Origin: Myxococcales bacterium
GTDB lineage: Bacteria > Myxococcota > UBA4151
DNA length: 60,645 nt
NCBI GenBank assembly: GCA_002696345.1
Contig: NZRT01000036.1
Coordinates: 1 to 60,645 of the forward strand
Direction of reading: 5' to 3'
Shown: positions 26,793-35,540 of the stretch, piece by piece
How positions within the stretch are numbered: position 1 is the stretch's first letter
Layout of the letters: each line of letters opens with the position of its first letter
Program-made: the position numbers and the translations under genes
Notes under the pieces: generated by a model
Databases searched by the model: none
Told to the model about the DNA's origin: nothing
Seen by the model: only the letters and a program-made list of their open reading frames with translations

Positions 26793-27683
26793 ATGCGGAT
26801 TCTATTTACCGGAGGCAGCGGCAAAGCCGGTCGGCATGTCGTGCCCTACCTCATCAACGCGGGTCATCGCGTTCTCAACGTGGACAAAGTGCCCCTCGAA
26901 GCTGACGGCGTCGACAACCGAATCGCCGATATTACCGACGCCGGCCAGATGTACGATGTCATGGCCTCTTATGCAGGCTTTGATGAGATGCTGCCCGGTA
27001 CGGGAGTCCCGAAATTCGATGCGGTCGTTCACTTTGCCGCCGTACCTCGAATGCTGCTCACTTCGGATAACGAGTGCTACCGGGTCAATACCATCGGCAC
27101 CTATAACGTTATCGATGCCGCCTTGAAAATGGGCGTGCGGAAAATCGTTTTCGCCTCCTCCGAGACCACCTACGGAATATGCTTCGCCGATGGAGAATTG
27201 AAACCCGACTATCTGCCGGTCGATGAAGAACATCCTACGGTGCCGATGGATAGCTATGCCATGTCCAAAGTGGTCAACGAAGCTACAGCTCGATCCTTTC
27301 AGCGCCGGTCGGGTGCAGACATCTACGGGCTCAGAATCAACAACGTAATCGAACCCCACGAATACGAAGCCAACTTTCCCGCCTACATGGAGAATCCGGA
27401 GCTCCGGTTAAGGAATATATTCGCCTACATCGATGCTCGGGACTTAGGGCAAATGGTGAATCGCTGCCTGAAGACTGACGGCCTAGGCTACGAGATCTTC
27501 AACGTCTCCAACGATGATCATTCAGTCAAAGAAACCAGCCAAGAACTGCATGCCAAATTCTACGACGGAGTGCCGCTCGCCGACGACCACGGATCCCACG
27601 ATACCTTCTATTCCAACGCTAAAGCCAGGCGGTTGCTAGGCTTCCAACCAGAGCACAGTTGGCGAAATTATCTGAGCCCCTAA
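26793..27683 (+). CDS. NAD(P)-dependent epimerase/dehydratase (extended SDR)
   Basis: 296-residue cytoplasmic enzyme. The Rossmann motif is G7-x-x-G10-x-x-G13 in ILFTGGSGKAGRHV. The catalytic YxxxK is Y155-AMS-K159, preceded by the catalytic-triad region FASSETTYG. The C-terminal NVSNDDHSVKETSQEL is typical of sugar-nucleotide or uronate-dehydrogenase-type SDRs. It has no signal peptide, so it acts on an imported sugar or nucleotide sugar and is one of few cytoplasmic enzymes in the window. It ends a co-directional run starting at 18780, so it may process the sugar released by the secreted enzymes upstream. Confidence 0.9.
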   Translation: MRILFTGGSGKAGRHVVPYLINAGHRVLNVDKVPLEADGVDNRIADITDAGQMYDVMASYAGFDEMLPGTGVPKFDAVVHFAAVPRMLLTSDNECYRVNTIGTYNVIDAALKMGVRKIVFASSETTYGICFADGELKPDYLPVDEEHPTVPMDSYAMSKVVNEATARSFQRRSGADIYGLRINNVIEPHEYEANFPAYMENPELRLRNIFAYIDARDLGQMVNRCLKTDGLGYEIFNVSNDDHSVKETSQELHAKFYDGVPLADDHGSHDTFYSNAKARRLLGFQPEHSWRNYLSP

Positions 27684-27737
27684 CCCTCGCTTAACAGAAT
27701 TTGGCGGCGGGGCGATGAGCACTCTCCGGAGTAAGCT

Positions 27738-29177
27738 TCAACGCGTGAACGCGTATTCGTAAGCGAGGCTTCCATCGACTTTATAGTGTCGCATGACGAG
27801 CTGGCGTTTGCCCGCTTTCCCCGGTTTGATTTCGCCACTAAGAAAGCCGCCGATGATGGCCAGGTACTGATGCTCGTCCGTTCTCAGGTCTAGGCTGAAG
27901 CCTCCCGCGTGGGCCTCGGTCGTGGCGCCGGAGGAGAATTCATGTGTTCCCGTTTCGTCATCGATACTATGATACTGCCAATGCCGGTCCCCGCAGATGA
28001 CGATGACATTGTTCTCGGCGCAGAACTGGCGTATCTGCCAACCTTCGTAGGTCCAATTGGAATTCGCGTAGTTGTCTTTCTTGTTTTCCCGATCCGGACC
28101 GACAACGGGCGTGGGCGAAAAGAGAATCTTGAAGGGAGCATCCGAATTCCGGACCCCTTCCATGAACCATTCCTTTTGCTCGGGTCCCCAAATGCTTTTC
28201 CCTGCCCCATCTGGCATACGATTGGGGCTTCGATAATCGCGCCCCTCGACGATCCAAAACTGAAGATCCTTACTCCAGCGTCGGGTCCGATAGGTGGGAT
28301 CTCCAATCGGCACCTGCTCCTTGAAGATGGTAAGCCCATCATCCCAAGTTAGGTTCCCCACGCTTTGCCCCGGGATACTGTCGTTAGTCAGCGTGTCGTG
28401 ATCATCCTTGATAAAGAAACTGTTTATGCGTCGGTGAAATTTAACTACGTCATCGCAACCGTACCAACGGTTCCAATGAAAGCGGGCTAATTCCGGCGTC
28501 AGGGCGTCCACATCCCCTCCCGCGCTTTTCTTGTCGTAGTAGACTATATCGCCAAGATGTACGAAAAAGTCGGGATCGAGATCCAGCATGTGATCATAGA
28601 TCTGGATACCAGCCGTTCCCTTATCGCGCGTAATCCAGCTCTGACAAGTGGACACCACGAAATGGAACGGGTCGCTTTTCATCAGTCCCGGAGCCGTCTG
28701 GAAGGAGGCGGTCAACGATTGCCCGGCTCGGCCCGACGCCGATCGGCTTTCCACTTCCAGTTCATAATGCTGATCCGCTTTTAAACCATCGATGGTGATG
28801 TTTCGCGTAAAGTCTCCATTCGAATCGACTTCAAGCCAACCACTCCGCTCCTTGGATTTCGGCCGGTCAACCGGCCACCAGGTCAAACGGACGCTTCCCA
28901 ATGTTCCCATCAAGCTTCCTTCCATTTCCGGCAAAGTCGCTCCTTTGGGAAACTGCTTCTCTCCCAACTCCCCCACATCGAAATCACGATCCGTTACTCC
29001 GAGCCACTTCAAACCATCCCACTTGGGTTCCGCTAATTCGGTCAATCGTACCCAAACGATAGTCGATTCATCCGTCGTATCGCCAATCTTGATTCCGTTA
29101 CCTAGATACGGCTGCCCATTGGCGGCGATGGAGAGAACGAGCAACGATAGAGCGAAAAGCAATGGGTGGCGTTTCAT
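27738..29177 (-). CDS. PhoD-like alkaline phosphatase/phosphodiesterase
   Basis: 479 residues from ATG 29177; an upstream start at 29207 would add ten residues before the signal MKRHPLLFALSLLVLSIA. An N-terminal fibronectin-like domain (about 20-155) precedes a calcineurin-type core: STCQSW, HLGDIVYYDKK, FFIKDDHDTLTNDS and GDRHWQYHS, the metal-ligand set of PhoD enzymes (PF09423). It hydrolyses phosphate mono- or diesters outside the cell. It runs convergent to the epimerase (54-bp gap) and divergent from a sulfatase. Confidence 0.93.
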   Translation of the reverse strand: MKRHPLLFALSLLVLSIAANGQPYLGNGIKIGDTTDESTIVWVRLTELAEPKWDGLKWLGVTDRDFDVGELGEKQFPKGATLPEMEGSLMGTLGSVRLTWWPVDRPKSKERSGWLEVDSNGDFTRNITIDGLKADQHYELEVESRSASGRAGQSLTASFQTAPGLMKSDPFHFVVSTCQSWITRDKGTAGIQIYDHMLDLDPDFFVHLGDIVYYDKKSAGGDVDALTPELARFHWNRWYGCDDVVKFHRRINSFFIKDDHDTLTNDSIPGQSVGNLTWDDGLTIFKEQVPIGDPTYRTRRWSKDLQFWIVEGRDYRSPNRMPDGAGKSIWGPEQKEWFMEGVRNSDAPFKILFSPTPVVGPDRENKKDNYANSNWTYEGWQIRQFCAENNVIVICGDRHWQYHSIDDETGTHEFSSGATTEAHAGGFSLDLRTDEHQYLAIIGGFLSGEIKPGKAGKRQLVMRHYKVDGSLAYEYAFTR

Positions 29178-29508
29178 AATCAATGCAATGGACCTAAGCG
29201 TTCCCAAGTCCCGATGCGAGCCCGTATTTATAAGCCTAAACGAGAGCGGCGAACTTGGAGCTTGGTCGAATGAAAATTTAACGTATATTGATTAGCTGAA
29301 CGCCCATGAGTAAATTCCCCGATCTAAGTTTTGGGCTATGTTGGATATCGCCTGCGATCTATTGGCCATTTTACTCGAACCCCGTTTAAGATATGAAACG
29401 AACCCTAACTAGACATTCTAAAGTTCCCTTCGCTGGCGCCACCGGTTCGCCAGGAGACGCCATCGCGATCCATTAATTTGGGCCGATACCTCAGAATCGC
29501 TCATTTTA
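29178..29508. other. Divergent intergenic region (PhoD / sulfatase)
   Basis: 331 bp between divergent start codons, expected to hold promoters for both. The only clear structure is a short hairpin, CTGGCG...CGCCAG, near 29433-29454. No coding remnant, repeat family member or Shine-Dalgarno sequence was seen. Confidence 0.3.
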
Positions 29509-30852
29509 ATGAAATTCTCCTATCGCATAGTCACCCTTTTTGCTGCGTTCGCCTCAACCCTCATCTGGGCGAAGGAATCCGATAACCAACGCCCCAACAT
29601 CGTTTTCATGTTAGCCGATGATATGGGGATCGGGGATCTAGGCTGTTACGGGCACCCTTATGCGGTCACACCCAATATCGACCGCTTGGCCGAAGAAGGC
29701 ACGCGGTTCACCCGCTACTACGCCACGGGAGTAACCTGTTGTCCAAGCCGCACTGGGTTCATGACCAGCCATCATCCGGCCAGTTTCGACTCCTACATGG
29801 CCGATTTTGGATTTGGCGATAAAGTCACGATCTCCGAACTCCTAAACGACGAAGGATACGCCACCGGCCACTTCGGCAAATGGCATATCGGCTCCGACAA
29901 CAAAGGTGTTCCCGAAGACGATTACGGTCTCGATGAGGTTAAGATCATAGGTAACTCCAGTGGCTCGTCCGGCCGCGATGACCATCTCTTCGCGGCTGCC
30001 ATCGATTTCATCAAGCGCCACCGATACGAGCCTTTCTATGTGAACATCTGGGGGCATATCACCCACTACCCCGTCCCGCCTTCAAATCCGCTCCCCGAAG
30101 CGATCGCCAATCTCGAGCTGGACGAATCCAAATTCGATTCCTATATGGCAGAGAAATTCGCCAACACTAGGGAATGGGGGTTCCCACTTGAAGAATGCTT
30201 CCGGAATTACCTGGCTGACGTCTACTCGCTTGATCTAGCGGTAGGTCGCGTGCTCCAATTGCTCGATGAACTAGAACTGGCCGACAACACTATCGTCGTA
30301 TTTTCTAGCGACCAAGGAGCCGCCCCCAATGGAGCCTTTCAAAACGATCGGCAGAAGGCCATGGATGAGATCTACAAAGCCAACATGCTCGGCTGGTCTG
30401 GCGGCTTGCGAGGCGGGAAGCACGAAAAGTACGAGGGCGGTGTCCGGATACCTTTCCTCATTCGTTGGCCTGGCCAAGTTCCTGCCAATCGCGTCAACGA
30501 CACCAGCATCCTCTCAGGCCTGGACTGGCTCCCCACATTGTGCGCTTTGACCAATACCAACTACGACCCAGGTCAATTCGAAGGATTGAACGTCGCCGAT
30601 GTTTGGCGCGGTAGTGATCGAAACCCTACACGCCCTCTATTCTGGAGAGTAAAAGGAGATGCCGTTCTTCTCGAGCCCTGGAAACTCCATATCAATCGAG
30701 ACGGACCCGAGCTCTACAATCTAGCCAAGGATCCGAGAGAAACGACTAATGTCGCGAGATCGAATCCGGAAATCACCCAGCAACTCGCCACTGAAATCGA
30801 AAAATGGCGCAAGACCCTACCCAGAAACATAAAGCGAAAAGGCCGGTCCTGA
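29509..30852 (+). CDS. Type I sulfatase (CCPSR motif)
   Basis: 447-residue exported sulfatase with a Sec signal (residues 1-21). NIVFMLADDMGIGDLGCYG holds the metal Asp pair. In CCPSRTGFMTSHHP the first Cys (77) is in the CxPxR register and is the likely formylglycine. GHFGKWHIGSDN, VFSSDQGAAPNGAFQNDRQ and KHEKYEGGVRIPFLIRWPGQ complete the active-site framework. It is one of the shorter sulfatases in the window, lacking the extra C-terminal domain of those at 48546 and 50509. It precedes a heparinase II/III-type lyase by 42 bp on the same strand, so desulfation and chain cleavage are probably co-expressed. Confidence 0.94.
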   Translation: MKFSYRIVTLFAAFASTLIWAKESDNQRPNIVFMLADDMGIGDLGCYGHPYAVTPNIDRLAEEGTRFTRYYATGVTCCPSRTGFMTSHHPASFDSYMADFGFGDKVTISELLNDEGYATGHFGKWHIGSDNKGVPEDDYGLDEVKIIGNSSGSSGRDDHLFAAAIDFIKRHRYEPFYVNIWGHITHYPVPPSNPLPEAIANLELDESKFDSYMAEKFANTREWGFPLEECFRNYLADVYSLDLAVGRVLQLLDELELADNTIVVFSSDQGAAPNGAFQNDRQKAMDEIYKANMLGWSGGLRGGKHEKYEGGVRIPFLIRWPGQVPANRVNDTSILSGLDWLPTLCALTNTNYDPGQFEGLNVADVWRGSDRNPTRPLFWRVKGDAVLLEPWKLHINRDGPELYNLAKDPRETTNVARSNPEITQQLATEIEKWRKTLPRNIKRKGRS

Positions 30853-30894
30853 TCGCATTTTAAAGTAGCCGTAGCCTATTTCATTCTTTTCCAG

Positions 30895-32808
30895 ATGCCT
30901 ATCGGACGAATCGCTCATTTTTTGCTAACGCTCCTCTTTATTGCATCGCCTATTGCCCTGGGCCAAGGCTTCCAAACGAGCCAGATCCAAGAGGAGCATC
31001 CCAAACTTCTCGCCTCCAAGGAAGACTTCGATCGGCTGAGAGCTGGGCTGTCGGATCCACTAGGCCAAGAGCTTCTCGCATTTATTCGCAAGACCGGAGA
31101 AGCCCTCCTCTCAGCCGAACCCGCCCAGTACCGTCTCAAAGGTATTCGCTTGCTGGACGAGTCTCGTACAGCCCTCAAGCACTTGAGCACTTTCGCTTTT
31201 TTGTATCGATTGTACCTGGAAGACAAATACAAAGAAAAAACGATTGCCTACCTGGACACCGTGACCGGGTTTCCAAATTGGAACCCGCGACACTATCTGG
31301 ATGTAGGGGAAATGACCTTGGCTGTGTCCATCGCTGTCGATTGGCTATGGGATGAGCTAAGCGCCGAGCAACGGGATCGCTACCTTCAGGCTATCGTCGA
31401 AAAAGGGCTCGAACCTTCCTTGGATGAAACCCTTTCCACGAATTGGTGGATGAACTACAACAACAACTGGAATCCCGTTTGCCACTCGGGACTCACCGCA
31501 GGGGCAATCCTAATCGCCGACCGACAACCGGAATTGGCCGAACGGATCATTAATCGGGCCATCAAAGCCGTTCCCATTGCCATGGCGGAGACCGATCCCG
31601 ATGGGGTCTATCCGGAAGGTCCGACCTACTGGAATTACGGAACTGAATTCTCTATTTTCTTTATCGAACTCCTCAAACGCGCGGTCGGCCATAGCTTCGG
31701 GCTAGAAGACCATGTTTCCTTCAAGAAATCCATGGACTTTCGGGCCATGTCCGTCACGCCAACGGAAAAGTTCTACAATTTTTTCGATAGCGGGCCCCGT
31801 CTATATTTTTCACCTGCGGCAACTTGGTTCGCCAAAACCTATGGAATGCCCACAGCTCATTTGGAAAGCCGGAGATTGATCAAGAACTTGCTGACCTCAG
31901 GCGAGTGGACTAAAGACAATTTTCGACATCGCACCCTACCCTTTACCGCCCTGTGGTATCCTGAAGATGTTCCTGACCAGGCATCCCTTGATTCCGATCT
32001 GCCCCACTTCTGGCAAGGGCATGGGGACAATCCCATTACCATGATACGATCCAGCTGGGTCGATTCAAACGCCTTCTTCCTCGGCTTCAAAGGAGGCCTC
32101 GGTTCCATTAGCCACGCCCACATGGATGCGGGCAGTTTCATCTACGAGGATGAAGGCGTTCGTTGGGCGGTAGACCTCGGCGCTCAAACCTATCTCAGTC
32201 TGGAATCGAAGAACGTGGGCCTATGGGATCGGCGCCAAAATTCTGATCGCTGGCGAGTATTTCGCCTCGGACCTTACAGCCACAATCTAATGCTCATTGA
32301 CGAGCAATTACACGACGTCACTGAACCAGCAACTGTATCCAATATTGTCGAACATGATAATCGGCTTAGCAGCTCGGTAGACTTGAGCGTGGTGAACCAG
32401 GCGCATCTCAAAACTTACAAACGAACGTTTACCGTGCACGACATGAAAGTGCTGCAAATCGATGACCGCATCGTTGGCGCTCGCAAGCCTTTCGGGCACG
32501 AAGGAAGAAACTCGGCTACTCTGCATTGGCGGTTGGTCACGCAAGCCGATGTCAGCGTTAACGGCGATCGGGCCATACTGAAGCAGGACGGAAAAACCTG
32601 CTACCTGAAGGTCGCGCTACCGGAAGATGTTCCCTTCACCCTCCGATCCGACCCTTTGGATCCTCCGCCCTACTATTGGGATGAACCCAACCCCGGACAC
32701 CAGGCTATCGACATCTGGCTGCAGGCCGATCCCGAGGGCAATCGCGACCTAACGGTTTTGATCAGCACAGACTCAGACGCCCTGGGAAGCTTGGCAGACG
32801 AGCTCTGA
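30895..32808 (+). CDS. Heparinase II/III-family polysaccharide lyase
   Basis: 637-residue exported enzyme. A signal peptide (residues 1-23) is followed by an alpha/alpha toroid domain (about 40-370) with STNWWMNYNNNWNPVCHSG near residue 180 and PDGVYPEGPTYWNYGTEF. The beta-sandwich half carries GSISHAHMDAGSFIYEDEGV, with His407 and His409 in the position of the metal or catalytic histidines of this superfamily. Such lyases cleave uronic-acid-containing chains (heparan, alginate, ulvan-like) by beta-elimination. The exact PL family cannot be set by eye. Its place directly behind a sulfatase supports a sulfated uronate polysaccharide as substrate. Confidence 0.85.
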   Translation: MPIGRIAHFLLTLLFIASPIALGQGFQTSQIQEEHPKLLASKEDFDRLRAGLSDPLGQELLAFIRKTGEALLSAEPAQYRLKGIRLLDESRTALKHLSTFAFLYRLYLEDKYKEKTIAYLDTVTGFPNWNPRHYLDVGEMTLAVSIAVDWLWDELSAEQRDRYLQAIVEKGLEPSLDETLSTNWWMNYNNNWNPVCHSGLTAGAILIADRQPELAERIINRAIKAVPIAMAETDPDGVYPEGPTYWNYGTEFSIFFIELLKRAVGHSFGLEDHVSFKKSMDFRAMSVTPTEKFYNFFDSGPRLYFSPAATWFAKTYGMPTAHLESRRLIKNLLTSGEWTKDNFRHRTLPFTALWYPEDVPDQASLDSDLPHFWQGHGDNPITMIRSSWVDSNAFFLGFKGGLGSISHAHMDAGSFIYEDEGVRWAVDLGAQTYLSLESKNVGLWDRRQNSDRWRVFRLGPYSHNLMLIDEQLHDVTEPATVSNIVEHDNRLSSSVDLSVVNQAHLKTYKRTFTVHDMKVLQIDDRIVGARKPFGHEGRNSATLHWRLVTQADVSVNGDRAILKQDGKTCYLKVALPEDVPFTLRSDPLDPPPYYWDEPNPGHQAIDIWLQADPEGNRDLTVLISTDSDALGSLADEL

Positions 32809-32822
32809 AGTCCAATGATAAA

Positions 32823-33956
32823 TCACTCTTCAACTAGCTTGGTGGCCGTCGCTTCCGGTGGCTTTAGGTGGGCATCCATAAAGCCATACATGAGCGATCT
32901 CGATTCGTGGGCCACCGTGTGACCGCGGCCATGAATATAGAAGCTGAAATTTTCTGGGGAGCCTTCCAGTTCGTAGATCTCCATAACTTTCATCAACATC
33001 AGCACACGCTGCCTTTGCGTGCCAGTGGGCCCGTCGTTCAAACCAGCCAGATCCATGAAGGCCCGAGGAGCGATCAACGAAATGATTTCGTGGAAATCGA
33101 TAGGCGGCATTTCCCCGCGCAATAGGCCCTCGCGAATGGGCTTAAAATAGATGTACCAGCGATCGCGCGACCAGCCGGCAACTTTTGGGTTGTGACGAAA
33201 GAACGAGGCCGCGCAATTACTGGCAGCTGCCTTGATCCTATCATCATAGGCTGCCAAGAAAAACGTTCCGTGCCCGCCCAGCGAATGCCCTAAGGCTCCT
33301 AAGTTCTGGCTATCTACGAAGTCTAGAGTTTCCAGAACATCGATGGCGATGGAATGCTCATAGGTAAACTTTCCCACCGCCGTCCATTCCGGATGCTTTT
33401 CATAAAATCGTCCCGTTTCATAAGGTCCCTCCTCCGGTAACCGATGTCCGGATACGAAATGCTCTGGGGCAATTACGACATATCCCCGTCGGCACAAGTG
33501 ATCCAGGTAAGCCTTGTCAGGATTATCCACCAGCCCCGCTGCTCTCATTTTTCCGTTCGGGTAAGTCCCATGCAGGGCCACAACCGCAGGAGCTTTGTCA
33601 GATAGATCAAGCGGGATACCCAAGTAGGCATGGGCTCTTTCATCAGATTCCACTTGGTAGCTAATCAGTTGCCGATTGTAGAGCCCATCCACCTCAACGG
33701 TCTCATGCACCAGAAGATCGAGTTCCGGCTTCTCGGGCTTATGCTGATCTCTCAATAGTTCCAGGTAGCGCTGCTTCAAGAGGGCCCGTCTCTTTTGCCA
33801 ATCCTCCAAAGTCTCGATACCATCTGTAAGATCATCCCAAGAGGACTTGATCTCTGGAACGTCAAATAACTCCGGCTGGATGCGATTCTGCCCAAGCATC
33901 GGAACTTGAATCGCGATCAAAAGAAAAAGGCACAAATAGCAGCGCTTAGTCGACAT
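32823..33956 (-). CDS. Secreted alpha/beta hydrolase (acetyl-xylan-esterase/dienelactone-hydrolase-like)
   Basis: 377 residues with a signal peptide (residues 1-22). The alpha/beta core shows KAPAVVALHGTYPNGK (oxyanion loop), the nucleophile elbow GHSLGGHGTFF, and IAPRAFMDLAGLNDG. The acid and histidine come late (YIHGRGHTVAHESRSL). It fits the large PVC family of sugar O-acyl esterases and could deacetylate the polysaccharide. It runs convergent to the lyase gene with a 14-bp gap. A cluster of three hairpins lies upstream of its start. Confidence 0.85.
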   Translation of the reverse strand: MSTKRCYLCLFLLIAIQVPMLGQNRIQPELFDVPEIKSSWDDLTDGIETLEDWQKRRALLKQRYLELLRDQHKPEKPELDLLVHETVEVDGLYNRQLISYQVESDERAHAYLGIPLDLSDKAPAVVALHGTYPNGKMRAAGLVDNPDKAYLDHLCRRGYVVIAPEHFVSGHRLPEEGPYETGRFYEKHPEWTAVGKFTYEHSIAIDVLETLDFVDSQNLGALGHSLGGHGTFFLAAYDDRIKAAASNCAASFFRHNPKVAGWSRDRWYIYFKPIREGLLRGEMPPIDFHEIISLIAPRAFMDLAGLNDGPTGTQRQRVLMLMKVMEIYELEGSPENFSFYIHGRGHTVAHESRSLMYGFMDAHLKPPEATATKLVEE

Positions 33957-34009
33957 ACCCTAAATCTGACTCTCAACAGCGCGAATAGGAAGCCTCTGTT
34001 TTCAACATC

Positions 34010-34075
34010 GCGACTTTGTCGCTGGATCGCTTATCCCGCTATGCGGGATCACTCCAGGATCCTCGCAATGCGAGG
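34010..34075. repeat. Triple hairpin cluster (family C)
   Basis: Three consecutive perfect short stems: GCGAC-TTT-GTCGC (34010-34022), ATCCCGC-TAT-GCGGGAT (34033-34049) and CCTCGC-AAT-GCGAGG (34061-34075). The flank AACATCGC...GTCGCTGGATC is shared, inverted, with the cluster at 47498-47567. It lies between the stop of a NIPSNAP gene and the start of the esterase gene, both on the minus strand, and may end one transcript or protect its 3' end. Confidence 0.6.
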
Positions 34076-34139
34076 GCTGGGTAAGATCAAGCATGATAGG
34101 ACCTCGAACGTAGCCCTAGAACTGTTGCCTCGATGGCTC

Positions 34140-34439
34140 TCAGACAGTCTCCACCAATTTATTGTATTGAGAGACGACCGCTCCCAAGGCTTTGCTATGC
34201 TTCACGTACTCTTGCCAATCCGGGTCATCCCACATCAGCGCCCGCTTCGCTTCGCGATCGGCAAGATCCTCATAACTCCACATGAGAATAAATTCATTCG
34301 GATCCTCGATGGATTTCACAAAAGAATAAGGCTTTCCGAGAATGCGAGTCTGCGGCCCGCGTCCATATTTCTCATACAGCTCGAAAAACTCTTCCCGCAT
34401 CCCGGACTTGCATTGGTAGATTCGTATATCGATTAGCAT
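34140..34439 (-). CDS. NIPSNAP family protein (single domain)
   Basis: 99 residues from the ATG at 34439, which gives MLIDIRIYQCKSGMREEFFE, the usual start of a NIPSNAP/ferredoxin-like alpha+beta barrel domain. An upstream in-frame extension is rejected because it has no leader or domain. The conserved FILMWSYEDLADREAKRALM and DPDWQEYVK segments are present. There is no signal peptide, unlike the double-domain NIPSNAP at 47615. Family function is poorly defined. It is divergent from the esterase at 34579, with the palindrome CCTTATAAGG (34472-34481) between them. Confidence 0.85.
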   Translation of the reverse strand: MLIDIRIYQCKSGMREEFFELYEKYGRGPQTRILGKPYSFVKSIEDPNEFILMWSYEDLADREAKRALMWDDPDWQEYVKHSKALGAVVSQYNKLVETV

Positions 34440-34578
34440 AGTTAATTCATCTATCTGGATAACCGCCTTCCCCTTATAAGGAAAGTCTGAAACTGGGCTC
34501 CAAAATAAGCGAAAGCGAGACAGACGACCTAAAATAAATAGCTCGCTGTTTAATCTCTTGCTGACATTAGATTGTCGT

Positions 34579-35427
34579 ATGATAACCGTCGTGGTCCTGT
34601 TTGGCGCTTTGCATTTGCTTACCCCTCTCGGATGCCTGGCGGCCGGTCTTTCGTCCTTGGCTCCTGGGAAGAATGAAATCCAGTTCGACCATGACGACCA
34701 CAACCGCAGCCTAATCGTCACTACACCTAAATCGTTCGACAGGGATTGCTCCTACCCTGTCTTATTTTGCTTCCACGGCGCAGGCGGAAAAGCCGATGGC
34801 CCAAGCAATCGCTTTACTCCCTTTGTCGAAGAACGTGGCCTCATTCTCATCAGCGCGGAAGCGATCCGACCGCTCGCCAAGTGGAACTTCAAACAGGACT
34901 TCCATTCCGTGAGCTACGATGACGTTGGTTTTATCTCGCAGGTTATCGAAACGCTCGTCGCCCATGAGGTCGCGGATCCGCAACGCATCTACGCAACCGG
35001 CCATTCCAGCGGAGGACTGTTTTGCTATCGGCTAGCCAAAGAAACCGACCTTTTCGCCGCGGTGGCGCCCATGAGTTGCGGGATGGCTAAAGACGCCCAC
35101 GAGCCCGGCGAGCTGACAAAATCGATTTCGCTTCTGCAAGTAATCGGCGACAACGACAAAAGCTACCATGGATCCACTAATCCGAAAATTACCATGTATT
35201 CAGCGGCGGAGCGTATCGAGATTTGGCGTACATTCAACCAATGCGGTCCTGAACCTGTTATTGAAGAGCAGGGAGATGAGATCGTTTGGTATACCTATTC
35301 TAACCCAAAAGGTGTCGAGGTAGTCTTCGGCAAAGTGAAAGACCAAGAGCATCACATAAGAAGGGACCTGCGTGATGCCACCGACGTCGTGGCTATTGAT
35401 TTCCTATTCCGGCACCAGCGTCCGTAA
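34579..35427 (+). CDS. Secreted PHB-depolymerase-like esterase
   Basis: 282 residues from the ATG at 34579, where the signal peptide MITVVVLFGALHLLTPLGCL begins; an in-frame TTG at 34558 would only add seven residues. The alpha/beta-hydrolase core has YPVLFCFHGAGGKADG (oxyanion hole), the nucleophile elbow TGHSSGGLFCYRLA and a late VKDQEHHIRRD with a candidate catalytic His. This matches the LpqC/feruloyl-esterase-like secreted esterase family. Likely role is removal of acyl groups from glycans. It is convergent with the glycosidase at 35541. Confidence 0.88.
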   Translation: MITVVVLFGALHLLTPLGCLAAGLSSLAPGKNEIQFDHDDHNRSLIVTTPKSFDRDCSYPVLFCFHGAGGKADGPSNRFTPFVEERGLILISAEAIRPLAKWNFKQDFHSVSYDDVGFISQVIETLVAHEVADPQRIYATGHSSGGLFCYRLAKETDLFAAVAPMSCGMAKDAHEPGELTKSISLLQVIGDNDKSYHGSTNPKITMYSAAERIEIWRTFNQCGPEPVIEEQGDEIVWYTYSNPKGVEVVFGKVKDQEHHIRRDLRDATDVVAIDFLFRHQRP

Positions 35428-35540
35428 AGATCGCCAGGGGCTCCACGAGAGGCGCCACTTTAGCTGCTACAAGCTCAAGCAGCGATGGCTGTGCTGCAAC
35501 ATTCTCAATACCCGCCGTCTCTTACCGGGCTTCGTTGATC

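Noticed and set aside
34440-34578. Palindrome CCTTATAAGG between divergent NIPSNAP and esterase genes as operator
   Set aside because: Only ten bases and found once. Not enough to claim a regulatory site.
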